From Candidatus Calidifonticultor daggyaiensis (GTDB taxonomy: Bacteria; Actinomycetota; Humimicrobiia; Humimicrobiales; Humimicrobiaceae), in assembly GCA_015661035.1 (NCBI GenBank), contig JACVJA010000011.1, forward strand, positions 1-11,699: a DNA stretch of 11,699 nucleotides, written 5' to 3'. The stretch's first letter is position 1, and each line of letters starts with the position of its first letter. The translations under genes were made by a program, and so were the position numbers. This document shows, piece after piece, positions 1 through 6,415 of this stretch. Under the pieces are notes generated by a model. It was not told the origin of the DNA, made no database searches, and saw only the letters and a program-made list of their open reading frames with translations.

Positions 1-177
1 TTTGGCAAAATTAAGGACATCACATTTGAGGGTCCAGATGTTAGATTAAAAATTCTTTCTCAAGATTTAGGAGAAATAGTTATTGAGGCAAAAAGTGATG
101 AAATTTATTATAAAAATTTAAAACAAGAAGATGAAGTTTTGTTTTTCTGGAATATTACAGATGGCTTAATTTTGTAA
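1..177 (+). CDS. C-terminal fragment of ABC transporter ATP-binding protein (TOBE-like domain)
   Basis: The window opens inside a plus-strand reading frame of 58 codons ending in TAA at 175-177; the 5' part lies outside. The peptide begins FGKIKDITFEGPDVRLKI and ends FFWNITDGLIL. This short beta-rich pattern (a G-x-I start, a 'V...L' strand pair, then a closing segment ending in x-x-D-G-L-I) is what the C-terminal TOBE domain of PotA/FbpC-type import ATPases looks like. No Walker or signature motif is in view, so the transport substrate cannot be told; spermidine/putrescine-type is the commonest match. The last 12 bases overlap the stop end of the convergent ligase gene. Identification rests on fold-like pattern only and is moderate. 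Confidence 0.5.
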   Translation, partial: FGKIKDITFEGPDVRLKILSQDLGEIVIEAKSDEIYYKNLKQEDEVLFFWNITDGLIL

Positions 178-1923
178 ATTTATAATTTTTTCAAGCAATT
201 GAATTTTTATTTTTGTAAATCCTTCAAATTTGCCAACATATGCATCTTCATATTTCCCTAAATCATAACATGTTTTATTATCTATATTTATTAAAATTCC
301 ATCTAGCCCTATTCTTTCAAAATCTTTTAAATGTTTTAAATAAAAAGCCTCACAACAAGCCCCGCCAAAAAATTTTACTCCGGTATTTTTTAAATTAATT
401 AAAGTTTGCTCCAGATGTTCATAACTAGTAATTGTAATATTTTTAATACTTTTTTTATTTAAAATTTTTATAGCATCTCCAACACTGCATTTACCACAAA
501 AGCTGCACCCTTGTTTATATCTAAATTTGCACTGAGGAAGTTTTGCACAATAAGGTAGTAAAAAAACTTCTAATTTTTTTAGTTTACTTATTTGGCTTAT
601 AAAACTATTAACAATTTTATTATTACCATTAATTTTATTATTAATTTTATTTTTATTATCTTTTTTGTCATTGTAATTAATTTCGCAACAATTAATTGTG
701 CAGCCTAATGGGTTTAATATATTATTAGTGATATTATTATTTATATTATTATAAATATTAAGGCCATTATTATAATTAGCCTTCATAAAAGGTTCGTTTA
801 TTAAGAAAATGTCTTTAATATATTTTTTGGGAAATTTAGCTTTTAAAACTTCAAGCTTATCTAAGCAGCCTTTAAATGCTTTAAAAATATTTTCCCAGCT
901 GACACCTTCTATTTTTTGGGAATAATTTTTATAAAAATCTTTTATGATTGCTTTTAAACAATCCTTATTGAGTGAAATATTTTTTAAAATTGATTCCAAA
1001 TCAAATATAGCTTTTTTGGGATATATAAAAAAATCGCCAGTAAAAATAACTCTTTTTAATATATTTCTTTTAAAATCTATTTCTGCATTACAATTTATAA
1101 GACCTAATGGATTAATAGAAGTGGATTTAACATTTAATAAATTATTTGCTTTTTTGATTCTGTAAATATGCTCTTTGCTTTTAAAATAACCTAATTTGTC
1201 TTTTAAAATCTTTTTTTCTAAATTTGAAAGTTCATCAAAATAAAATTCAAAGTCAAAAAATTCTTTAAAACCGTACAAAATATTATTTATTATATTTTGC
1301 CTGTCTGGGCAGTAACCCAACTCTCTTGAAAGCCAGGTAATTCTTTCTTTTAATGAATTTATTTCTTTATACTTTAATTTTTCAACCGGCACACGTAAAG
1401 AGCGAAGCATCATATTTATATCAATATCAACAAGCAATGTCCCCTGAAACATAAAGGCATTGCTAATTGAAGTTCCTCCTGATCCAGAAATCTTTTTTCC
1501 ATTTACTTCAATATCATTTCTTGGCCTAAAATTTGCATCAATATTAAAATATTTAAGTCCATTAGCAACTGCCGAACAAAAAAGCTTATAATAATCCTCA
1601 AATTTATTTACATATTTAGAAAAGCTATCCTTTTGGGCAAATATCTCCCAACCTACATCTTTCATGCCCCAATATAACGCTCCTCCACCAGTTATTCTTC
1701 TATTAATATCAATTTCATTTTTTTTACAAAAACTTGTTCTTACCTCATCTTCAATAGACTGAAAATAGCCTACTAAAACACAGTGGGGATTAAAGCTTAA
1801 AAAACGTATAGTATCAGGAATTTTATTATCTTCGCGAAGCTCAAGAAGTATTTCATCAATTGCCATATTTTCAGCAGCAGTTAAACTTTTGGTATCTATT
1901 ACTCTAATTTTTTTTGCAATCAT
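166..1923 (-). CDS. Lipoate-protein ligase fused to DUF116 (LplA-LplB-DUF116)
   Basis: Predicted cytosolic 585-aa protein with three parts. Residues 1-230 are an LplA/LipB/BPL catalytic domain: AAENMAIDE near residue 16, RRITGGGALYWG at 75-86 (the RRxSGGG lipoyl-AMP site) and NDIEVNGKKISGSG at 136-149, with K144 at the position of the essential LplA lysine. Residues about 245-355 resemble the LplB accessory domain (IDFKRNILKRVIFTGDFF, then a helical tail). Residues 383-440 form an Asn-rich linker. Residues about 450-575 match DUF116: LLPYCAKLPQC, CSFCGKC and GGACCEAF, with eight Cys (459, 465, 473, 476, 479, 523, 524, 552), suggesting a metal or Fe-S site. Known LplA enzymes attach lipoate or octanoate to a lysine of E2 or GcvH. 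The DUF116 role is unknown. The ATG fits the family N-terminus but has no clear RBS. It lies 88 bp downstream of an MFS gene, probably co-transcribed, and the LipS-like pair is close by. Confidence 0.88.
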   Translation of the reverse strand: MIAKKIRVIDTKSLTAAENMAIDEILLELREDNKIPDTIRFLSFNPHCVLVGYFQSIEDEVRTSFCKKNEIDINRRITGGGALYWGMKDVGWEIFAQKDSFSKYVNKFEDYYKLFCSAVANGLKYFNIDANFRPRNDIEVNGKKISGSGGTSISNAFMFQGTLLVDIDINMMLRSLRVPVEKLKYKEINSLKERITWLSRELGYCPDRQNIINNILYGFKEFFDFEFYFDELSNLEKKILKDKLGYFKSKEHIYRIKKANNLLNVKSTSINPLGLINCNAEIDFKRNILKRVIFTGDFFIYPKKAIFDLESILKNISLNKDCLKAIIKDFYKNYSQKIEGVSWENIFKAFKGCLDKLEVLKAKFPKKYIKDIFLINEPFMKANYNNGLNIYNNINNNITNNILNPLGCTINCCEINYNDKKDNKNKINNKINGNNKIVNSFISQISKLKKLEVFLLPYCAKLPQCKFRYKQGCSFCGKCSVGDAIKILNKKSIKNITITSYEHLEQTLINLKNTGVKFFGGACCEAFYLKHLKDFERIGLDGILINIDNKTCYDLGKYEDAYVGKFEGFTKIKIQLLEKIINLQN

Positions 1924-2011
1924 AAAATAATAAAATAATAAGTAATCAAATAATTATTAGTTTAAAAAACATAAAAAAAGTAAAGATTTATAATTTTTTT
2001 ATCATTCAATT

Positions 2012-3334
2012 TTAAATTTTAGATGTTTCCTTTATTCTCTCTTTTGGTACCCTGACCACTGTAATTATTATAAGACCGCTTATTAGAAAGACAAGAGTGC
2101 TAAGGAGTGCAATTTTCTGGTTTTTCGTAAAATATGACAAGAGACCAAAAACAACTGGTCCTAAAACACCAGAAAACTTACCGCCTATTGCATAAAAGCT
2201 GAAGTACTCTGCTTCCTTGTCATACGGAGTTAAAAAACTCATAAGACTCCTGCTTGCTATCAGTGTTGACCCTGTTAGAACGGAGGCCAGAATATAGACT
2301 ATATAAAAAATTATTTTTAAATTTACACTTGTAATGAGTATTATTACAGTACACCAAGCTATAAGAGTAATTATAATTACCGATTTTGCTCCAATTTTAT
2401 CAACAAGCCATCCAAAGAAAACAGAACTAATAATTACCGGAAAATGCCCGAGCATAAAAAGAAATGCAATTTCCTTAAGTGAAAGGTTAAGGGTATTTCT
2501 CCCATAAATTGCTGCATAAGCAGCAAGAATAGAAAAAGCATTGCTAAAAAGAAAAAATGAGGTTAAAAATCTTATAAGATTTTTATTTCTTTTCATTTCC
2601 TTAAAAGTTAAAGACAGACGTTTAAATCCAATCTTTAAATAAGATTCTCTTTGTAGAGACGTTTTATCATCAATATTGAAAGGTTTATCTTTTAAAAATA
2701 AAAATGAAGGCATTGCAAATATAATAAAATATAAGGCTGTAAGAATAAAACTTAGTTTTAGGTAAGGTATATTTTCTGATTCAAGCCCCCCGCCTAAAAA
2801 AGGATATATCATAAGAAGTGCAAAAAAACCACCCATATATCCAAATGCAAACCCAAGTCCAGAAATGAATCCCACATTGCTCTTATCAGAAAGTTCGGGC
2901 AAAAATGAATTATAAAACATCATAGATAACTGGTAGGTGATATTAGCTATTATAAATATAACCATTGCATACACGAGAGTACCAGAGCCAGTAAAGAATA
3001 AAAGCAGAACAAACAACACGCATATTAATGTAAAAATTATAAGAAATCTTCTTTTTGATCTAGAAATGTCTGCAACTGCTCCGCATATTGGGGCTAAAAA
3101 CGCAGCTATCAAAATTGAGGCAGCACTTGCTACGCCCCACATTAAATCACCAAAGTTTTTCTCATAAATATGTTCAGGTGCAATTACGTTTATAAAGAAT
3201 ACTGGAAAAATAACTGTTATAATTACTATAGCAAAAGAAGTATTAGCAAAATCATATAATGCCCAAGATAAAACAGAAAGATTCAATAAAAGTTTTAAAT
3301 TTTTTAAATTGAATCTTATAGGTTTATTAGCCAT
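2012..3334 (-). CDS. MFS transporter, UMF1 / Atg22-like family
   Basis: This 440-aa integral membrane protein has about 12 hydrophobic segments in two halves split by a charged loop (residues 215-255). Family marks are WALYDFANTSFA at 24-35, GAVADISRSKRRF at 85-97 (the loop 2-3 motif A of MFS carriers), YNSFLPELSD then GFISGLGFAFGYMGG at 141-169, a second-half motif FGWLVDKIGAK at 307-317, and SRSLMSFLTP ... YFSFYAIGGKFSGVLGP at 361-393. These fit the UMF1 ('unknown major facilitator') group related to the yeast vacuolar effluxer Atg22. Substrates in bacteria are not established. It is first in a probable two-gene unit with the ligase-DUF116 gene and divergent from the radical-SAM genes, so a link to lipoate or fatty-acid traffic is possible but only inferred from position. 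The start chosen is the first ATG; no strong ribosome binding site precedes it. Confidence 0.85.
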   Translation of the reverse strand: MANKPIRFNLKNLKLLLNLSVLSWALYDFANTSFAIVIITVIFPVFFINVIAPEHIYEKNFGDLMWGVASAASILIAAFLAPICGAVADISRSKRRFLIIFTLICVLFVLLLFFTGSGTLVYAMVIFIIANITYQLSMMFYNSFLPELSDKSNVGFISGLGFAFGYMGGFFALLMIYPFLGGGLESENIPYLKLSFILTALYFIIFAMPSFLFLKDKPFNIDDKTSLQRESYLKIGFKRLSLTFKEMKRNKNLIRFLTSFFLFSNAFSILAAYAAIYGRNTLNLSLKEIAFLFMLGHFPVIISSVFFGWLVDKIGAKSVIIITLIAWCTVIILITSVNLKIIFYIVYILASVLTGSTLIASRSLMSFLTPYDKEAEYFSFYAIGGKFSGVLGPVVFGLLSYFTKNQKIALLSTLVFLISGLIIITVVRVPKERIKETSKI

Positions 3335-3436
3335 AATTTAACTTAATTTTACATTACATAAAAATTTAATGATAGTGTCTTAATATTTATCAATAGATAT
3401 TATATTATCTAGAAATAGTTAATCTACAAAGATTTT

Positions 3437-3464
3437 AATTTTTTAATTTGTCAATTAAAAAATT
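3437..3464. repeat. Perfect inverted repeat, 12-bp arms, 4-nt spacer
   Basis: Arm AATTTTTTAATT (3437-3448) is followed by TGTC and the exact reverse complement AATTAAAAAATT (3453-3464); one further T/A pair extends it outward. The right arm and spacer contain TTGACA on the minus strand (3449-3454), a consensus -35 hexamer, but I find no well-spaced -10 for it. The site could be an operator for a dimeric regulator of the divergent genes or a G+C-free hairpin. The repeat is certain; its function is not. Confidence 0.7.
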
Positions 3465-3486
3465 AGCCTGTTGAGTTTATTTGTTT

Positions 3487-3512
3487 GCATTTGCATATAG
3501 CATTTGCATATA
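3487..3512. repeat. 13-bp tandem duplication
   Basis: GCATTTGCATATA occurs twice head to tail, exactly, at 3487-3499 and 3500-3512, between the divergent genes. It could be a paired binding site or a simple slippage duplication; nothing else distinguishes these. Confidence 0.7.
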
Positions 3513-3624
3513 TACTGTTTATGATATATCTCGTGTTATATATTATCTAGTGTTATCTGAGCACTTGGCTCTATATGGAAAAGCTTTCTTGTTTATCTTT
3601 ATGTTTTCGCGTATAGAAGACTTT

Positions 3625-3654
3625 ATAATATTACATGATATTACATAATATTGC
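3625..3654. repeat. 10-bp unit in three tandem copies
   Basis: ATAATATTAC, ATGATATTAC and ATAATATTGC follow each other without gaps, each differing from the first by one base. The period is close to one helical turn, so bound proteins would sit on one face of the DNA. It lies about 140 bp upstream of the first radical-SAM gene. Confidence 0.65.
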
Positions 3655-3732
3655 ATAATTAATATAAGTTTGTTATAAAATAAAAGACTTAAAACGTTTT
3701 TGAGGTTAAAAGTTTTTAGCAACACAAATAAT

Positions 3733-3760
3733 TTGTTGTAAAATAATATAAGAATAAAAT
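3733..3760 (+). promoter_or_regulatory. Candidate sigma-70-type promoter for the radical-SAM genes
   Basis: TTGTTG at 3733-3738 is followed after 16 nt by TAAAAT at 3755-3760, which would put a transcription start roughly 28 nt before the ATG at 3795. In DNA this A+T-rich such pairs arise by chance, so this is only a candidate. Confidence 0.25.
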
Positions 3761-3794
3761 AATTGTAATTAAGAACAAACTAGAAATTAATCAA

Positions 3795-4925
3795 ATGGAA
3801 AGCCCGCAATATATACAAACAAGCCTGGCAGCAGCAATATCATTAGGTTTTGAAAATGGAAGCTTTAAAGAGCCAGTAAAATTAACTGGACTAAATCTCT
3901 TATTAACTTATAAAAATGGCTGTATTGGAAAGTGTGCTTATTGTGGAATTTCAGCATTGAAACAAAAAATAAGCTATAAGAAACAAAATTATTTATCAAA
4001 TGAATGTATTAAAGAATATACTGAAGATACCATTGAGGATAACGTTAAATACACTAAAGAAACAATACTAAAAAAAACTTTTATAAGAGTAAAATGGCCA
4101 ATTTATAAATTTACAGATGTTTTAGCTGCTTTAAAAGAAAAAGAGGCAAATTTTAAAAGAGTATGTATTTCAATGATTACTCATAAAAAAGCAGTTGATG
4201 ACACTATTTTTATAATAAATCAAGTTAAAAAAACTACTACTTTGCCAATAAGTATTTTAATTACCCCTACACTCATAAACTCTCCTTCTATTTTAGAAGA
4301 ATTTAAAAAAGCTGGAGCTGAAATGATTGGAGTTGCAATTGATACTGCAACTAAAACACTTTTTGAAAAATACAGAGGCAAAGGCGTTAAAGGACCTCAT
4401 AAATGGGAAAAATACTGGGAAGTTCTAAAATGGGCTGTTAGTGTTTTTGGACCATACAAGGTAGGCATTCATTTAATAATTGGCTTAGGCGAAACTCAAA
4501 AAGAAGCTGTTGAAATAATATATAAAGCACATAAACTTGGTGTAAAGACACATCTTTTTTCATTTTATCCCGAAAAATACACAAGACTAGAGGAATATAA
4601 TCCTCCTTTGCTTTCAGATTATAGAAAAATACAAATAGTAAGATATTTAATTAATGAAGAAAATTTAGAATTATCAAATATTTATTTTAATGAAAATGGC
4701 AAAATTTTAAAATTAGACTATGACCTGGAAAAACTTTTTGATGATGGCATAGCTTTTATGACTTCAGGGTGTCCATGTCAAGAAAATCAAAAGATATCTG
4801 CTTGCAATAGACCATTTGCTAACGAAAGACCTTCTGAGGCCTTTAGAAATTATCCTTATCTTCCAAGACAAAAAGATTTAGAAGAAATAAAAAAACAGGT
4901 TTTTTCTAGTTTTTTATATGTATAG
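3795..4925 (+). CDS. Radical-SAM protein, COG2516-like; candidate split lipoyl synthase subunit (LipS type)
   Basis: This 376-aa cytosolic protein has the radical-SAM [4Fe-4S] motif CIGKCAYC (C43, C47, C50). A TIM-barrel core follows: IRVKWPIY at 97-104, VCISMITH at 123-130, PISILITPTL at 151-160, VAIDTATKTLFEKYRG at 180-195, KWEKYWEVLKWAV at 203-215 and the glycine-rich HLIIGLGETQ at 226-235. This series matches 'biotin synthase-related' COG2516 proteins, the group I associate with LipS1/LipS2, which insert sulfur into octanoyl-lysine in archaea and some bacteria. The C-terminus has three more Cys (326, 328, 337) in TSGCPCQ...ACNRPFANERP, which may bind an auxiliary cluster. An extra charged stretch (about residues 57-96) separates the CxxxCxxC motif from the barrel. 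Which sulfur it would install cannot be told. The downstream partner is 157 bp away on the same strand. The start has no clear Shine-Dalgarno. Confidence 0.75.
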   Translation: MESPQYIQTSLAAAISLGFENGSFKEPVKLTGLNLLLTYKNGCIGKCAYCGISALKQKISYKKQNYLSNECIKEYTEDTIEDNVKYTKETILKKTFIRVKWPIYKFTDVLAALKEKEANFKRVCISMITHKKAVDDTIFIINQVKKTTTLPISILITPTLINSPSILEEFKKAGAEMIGVAIDTATKTLFEKYRGKGVKGPHKWEKYWEVLKWAVSVFGPYKVGIHLIIGLGETQKEAVEIIYKAHKLGVKTHLFSFYPEKYTRLEEYNPPLLSDYRKIQIVRYLINEENLELSNIYFNENGKILKLDYDLEKLFDDGIAFMTSGCPCQENQKISACNRPFANERPSEAFRNYPYLPRQKDLEEIKKQVFSSFLYV

Positions 4926-4953
4926 GGATGCTAAAACTATTTATGCATAATTA

Positions 4954-4985
4954 TGCTGATATATAATGATATTTGCTGATATATA
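4954..4985. repeat. 12-bp direct repeat spaced exactly 20 bp
   Basis: TGCTGATATATA occurs at 4954-4965 and again at 4974-4985, start-to-start 20 bp, in the 157-bp gap between the two radical-SAM genes. The second copy also forms a small hairpin, TTGCT...AGCAA. The remainder of the gap is AT-rich with no gene. Confidence 0.6.
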
Positions 4986-5082
4986 GCAATTAGCTAGATA
5001 CAAATTAATTCTTGGCTTTGTTATTAATTTACTAAATATAATGATACAAATAATATAAATAATATTAATAATATAAAATTCT

Positions 5083-6303
5083 ATGGATATTAATTATGCT
5101 GCTAATTTTACTGCTAATAATGTTGAATATAATATCAATATCAACAATATGATAAATAATACTAATACTGATATTAACGCTAATAGTCAAACTAATAATA
5201 ATGATAAGAATTATAAGAATTATAAAATTCATCATAAAAATTATAATGGTAAAAAAAATAAAAATGTAACTTTTGCTGTGCCTGGCTCAAAAGTTTTTAT
5301 TAGCAAATATTATAAAAACAATCCAAATAGTTTTATAAATATAAGCCTTACAGGAAAAAATTGTGAGCTTTTATGCAAACATTGTAAAGGAATTCTTTTA
5401 AAAGATATGGAAGACATTAATTTTTTTTATGAAAGATTCAAATCAGAAAAAAGCTATAATCAATTAAACGGCGTATTATTTAGTGGAGGTTTTAATAAAG
5501 ATGGCGTGCTAATATTAAATAACGATAATATTAAAAAAATAGAGAAAATTAAATTTAATATAAAAAACAATGTAAACAAAAATGCAAAGTTTTACATGCA
5601 TTTAGGATTTATAGATAAAAACATTGTAAAGGTTTTAAATAGACTAAATTTTGACTGCCTTTTTGTAAATGTAATTGCAGATATATTTGCTATAAAAGAG
5701 GTTTATAATTTAAAAAACATCAAACCCGAAGACTTTTACGAAAACATTAAAATTTTAAAAGATGCCGGGCTAAAAGTATCTCCACATATTATAATTGGTC
5801 TAAATTATGGAAAAATAGAAACTGAGTTTGATGCTGTTAAAAATCTCTCAAATTTAGACATTGATTCTTTAGTATTTGTAATTGCAAAAAATTTATATAA
5901 AAATCATAATTTTTTAAAATCACAAATTGTTAACCAGAAGACTTATTTTACCCAGAATACTAATTTTAATAAGGATACTAATTTTAATTTGGATGCTAAC
6001 TTTAATCTGGATACTAATTTTAATAAGGATGCTAATTTTAACTACAATGTTTATTTTAACCAGGATAATTATATCTCATTAATTTTTAAACTTTTTGAGT
6101 ATTCAAAAATTCTAATGCCAAAAGTTCCAATAACATTAGGCTGTGCTAGGCCTCCAGGAGAGTTTTCGGCAGCAATAGAAAAAGAATTGTTAAAAAAAGG
6201 CATAAATGTTATATCCTTTCCTTCTGACAGCACAGTAGAATTTGCAGTTAAAAATAAATATAATTTCAGCTTTAAAGAAGATTGCTGTGCAGGTTGTTTA
6301 TAA
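5083..6303 (+). CDS. Radical-SAM protein, COG1856-like; candidate second LipS subunit, with tandem-repeat insertion
   Basis: This 406-aa protein has an Asn-rich N-terminus (residues 1-60) of no family character, so the true start may be further in; no strong RBS helps choose. The conserved part starts near FAVPGSKVFISKYY (64-77). NISLTGKNCELLCKHCKG at 86-103 carries the radical-SAM cysteines C94, C98 and C101. Then come VLFSGGFNKDG at 131-141, HLGFIDKNIVKVL at 173-185, HIIIGLNYGKIETEFDAV at 235-252 and TLGCARPPGEF at 351-361, ending in CCAGCL. This order resembles COG1856 ('homolog of biotin synthetase'), which I associate with the second LipS protein; C354, C401, C402 and C405 could bind a second cluster. 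Residues 287-328 are seven copies of a hexapeptide like TNFNKD. Beside the COG2516-like gene and near a lipoate ligase, a shared role in lipoyl sulfur insertion is the best reading. Confidence 0.72.
   Translation: MDINYAANFTANNVEYNININNMINNTNTDINANSQTNNNDKNYKNYKIHHKNYNGKKNKNVTFAVPGSKVFISKYYKNNPNSFINISLTGKNCELLCKHCKGILLKDMEDINFFYERFKSEKSYNQLNGVLFSGGFNKDGVLILNNDNIKKIEKIKFNIKNNVNKNAKFYMHLGFIDKNIVKVLNRLNFDCLFVNVIADIFAIKEVYNLKNIKPEDFYENIKILKDAGLKVSPHIIIGLNYGKIETEFDAVKNLSNLDIDSLVFVIAKNLYKNHNFLKSQIVNQKTYFTQNTNFNKDTNFNLDANFNLDTNFNKDANFNYNVYFNQDNYISLIFKLFEYSKILMPKVPITLGCARPPGEFSAAIEKELLKKGINVISFPSDSTVEFAVKNKYNFSFKEDCCAGCL
5941..6066 (+). repeat. In-frame 18-bp tandem repeat, seven copies, inside the second radical-SAM gene
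   Basis: Units run from 5941, 5959, 5977, 5995, 6013, 6031 and 6049, each 18 bp, encoding TYFTQN, TNFNKD, TNFNLD, ANFNLD, TNFNKD, ANFNYN and VYFNQD. Copies two and five are identical at DNA level (ACTAATTTTAATAAGGAT). The outer copies are the most diverged, typical of an array growing by internal duplication. The array sits between the barrel strand SLVFVIAKN and the conserved GCARPPG segment. Confidence 0.9.
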
Positions 6304-6319
6304 AAGATTTCTGCAGCAG

Positions 6320-6368
6320 GTGGTTATAAAGCAGAAGCCTTTTATAAAGCAGAAGCCTTTAAAGCCAC
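6320..6368 (+). terminator. Possible weak terminator hairpin after the radical-SAM genes
   Basis: GTGGTTATAAA (6320-6330) can pair with TTTAAAGCCAC (6358-6368) with one wobble and one mismatch, enclosing a 27-nt loop, and is followed by TCCTTTT. The long loop and interrupted U-tract make it weak; it is also partly a by-product of the repeats here. Confidence 0.2.
6324..6359. repeat. Perfect 18-bp tandem duplication between convergent genes
   Basis: TTATAAAGCAGAAGCCTT is repeated exactly at 6324-6341 and 6342-6359, just after the radical-SAM stop codon. No gene is recognised here, but the 18-bp period equals that of the coding array at 5941-6066. Confidence 0.85.
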
Positions 6369-6370
6369 TC

Positions 6371-6415
6371 CTTTTAATACTTTTAATACCTCTAATACTT
6401 TTAATACTTTTAATA
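6371..6415. repeat. 9-bp tandem repeat, five copies, reaching the sppA stop codon
   Basis: CTTTTAATA occurs at 6371, 6380, 6398 and 6407, with a variant copy CCTCTAATA at 6389. The last unit supplies the TAA stop of sppA on the minus strand (6410-6412), so the array has grown up against the gene end. Confidence 0.85.

Larger units (their letters stand above)
3335..3794. promoter_or_regulatory. Divergent intergenic region, repeat-rich
   Basis: These 460 bases separate the minus-strand MFS/ligase unit from the plus-strand radical-SAM genes, so both promoters should lie here. I see a perfect 12-bp inverted repeat at 3437-3464, a 13-bp tandem duplication at 3487-3512, a looser pair of TATCTxGTGTTAT boxes near 3526 and 3543, a small GC-richer hairpin GAGC-ACTTG-GCTC near 3559-3571, and a 10-bp unit repeated three times at 3625-3654. 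I find no tRNA, no recognisable riboswitch core and no convincing gene. A 60-codon minus-strand frame at 3543-3725 has no recognisable features. Confidence 0.55.

Noticed and set aside
166..177. Frameshift or fusion between the ABC ATPase tail and the ligase gene
   Set aside because: The genes are on opposite strands and merely overlap by 12 bases at their stop ends.
3543..3725. 60-codon minus-strand open frame in the divergent intergenic region
   Set aside because: No recognisable motif, no RBS, mixed composition and it spans the 10-bp repeat array; most likely a chance frame.
5941..6066. Possible CRISPR array
   Set aside because: Units are 18 bp, contiguous, in frame and without spacers; this is a protein-coding tandem repeat.
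3795..6303. Classical lipoyl synthase LipA or biotin synthase BioB
   Set aside because: Neither protein shows the LipA N-terminal CxxxxCxxxxxC auxiliary motif or the C-terminal RSSY, and the motif order fits the biotin-synthase-related COG2516/COG1856 groups rather than BioB.
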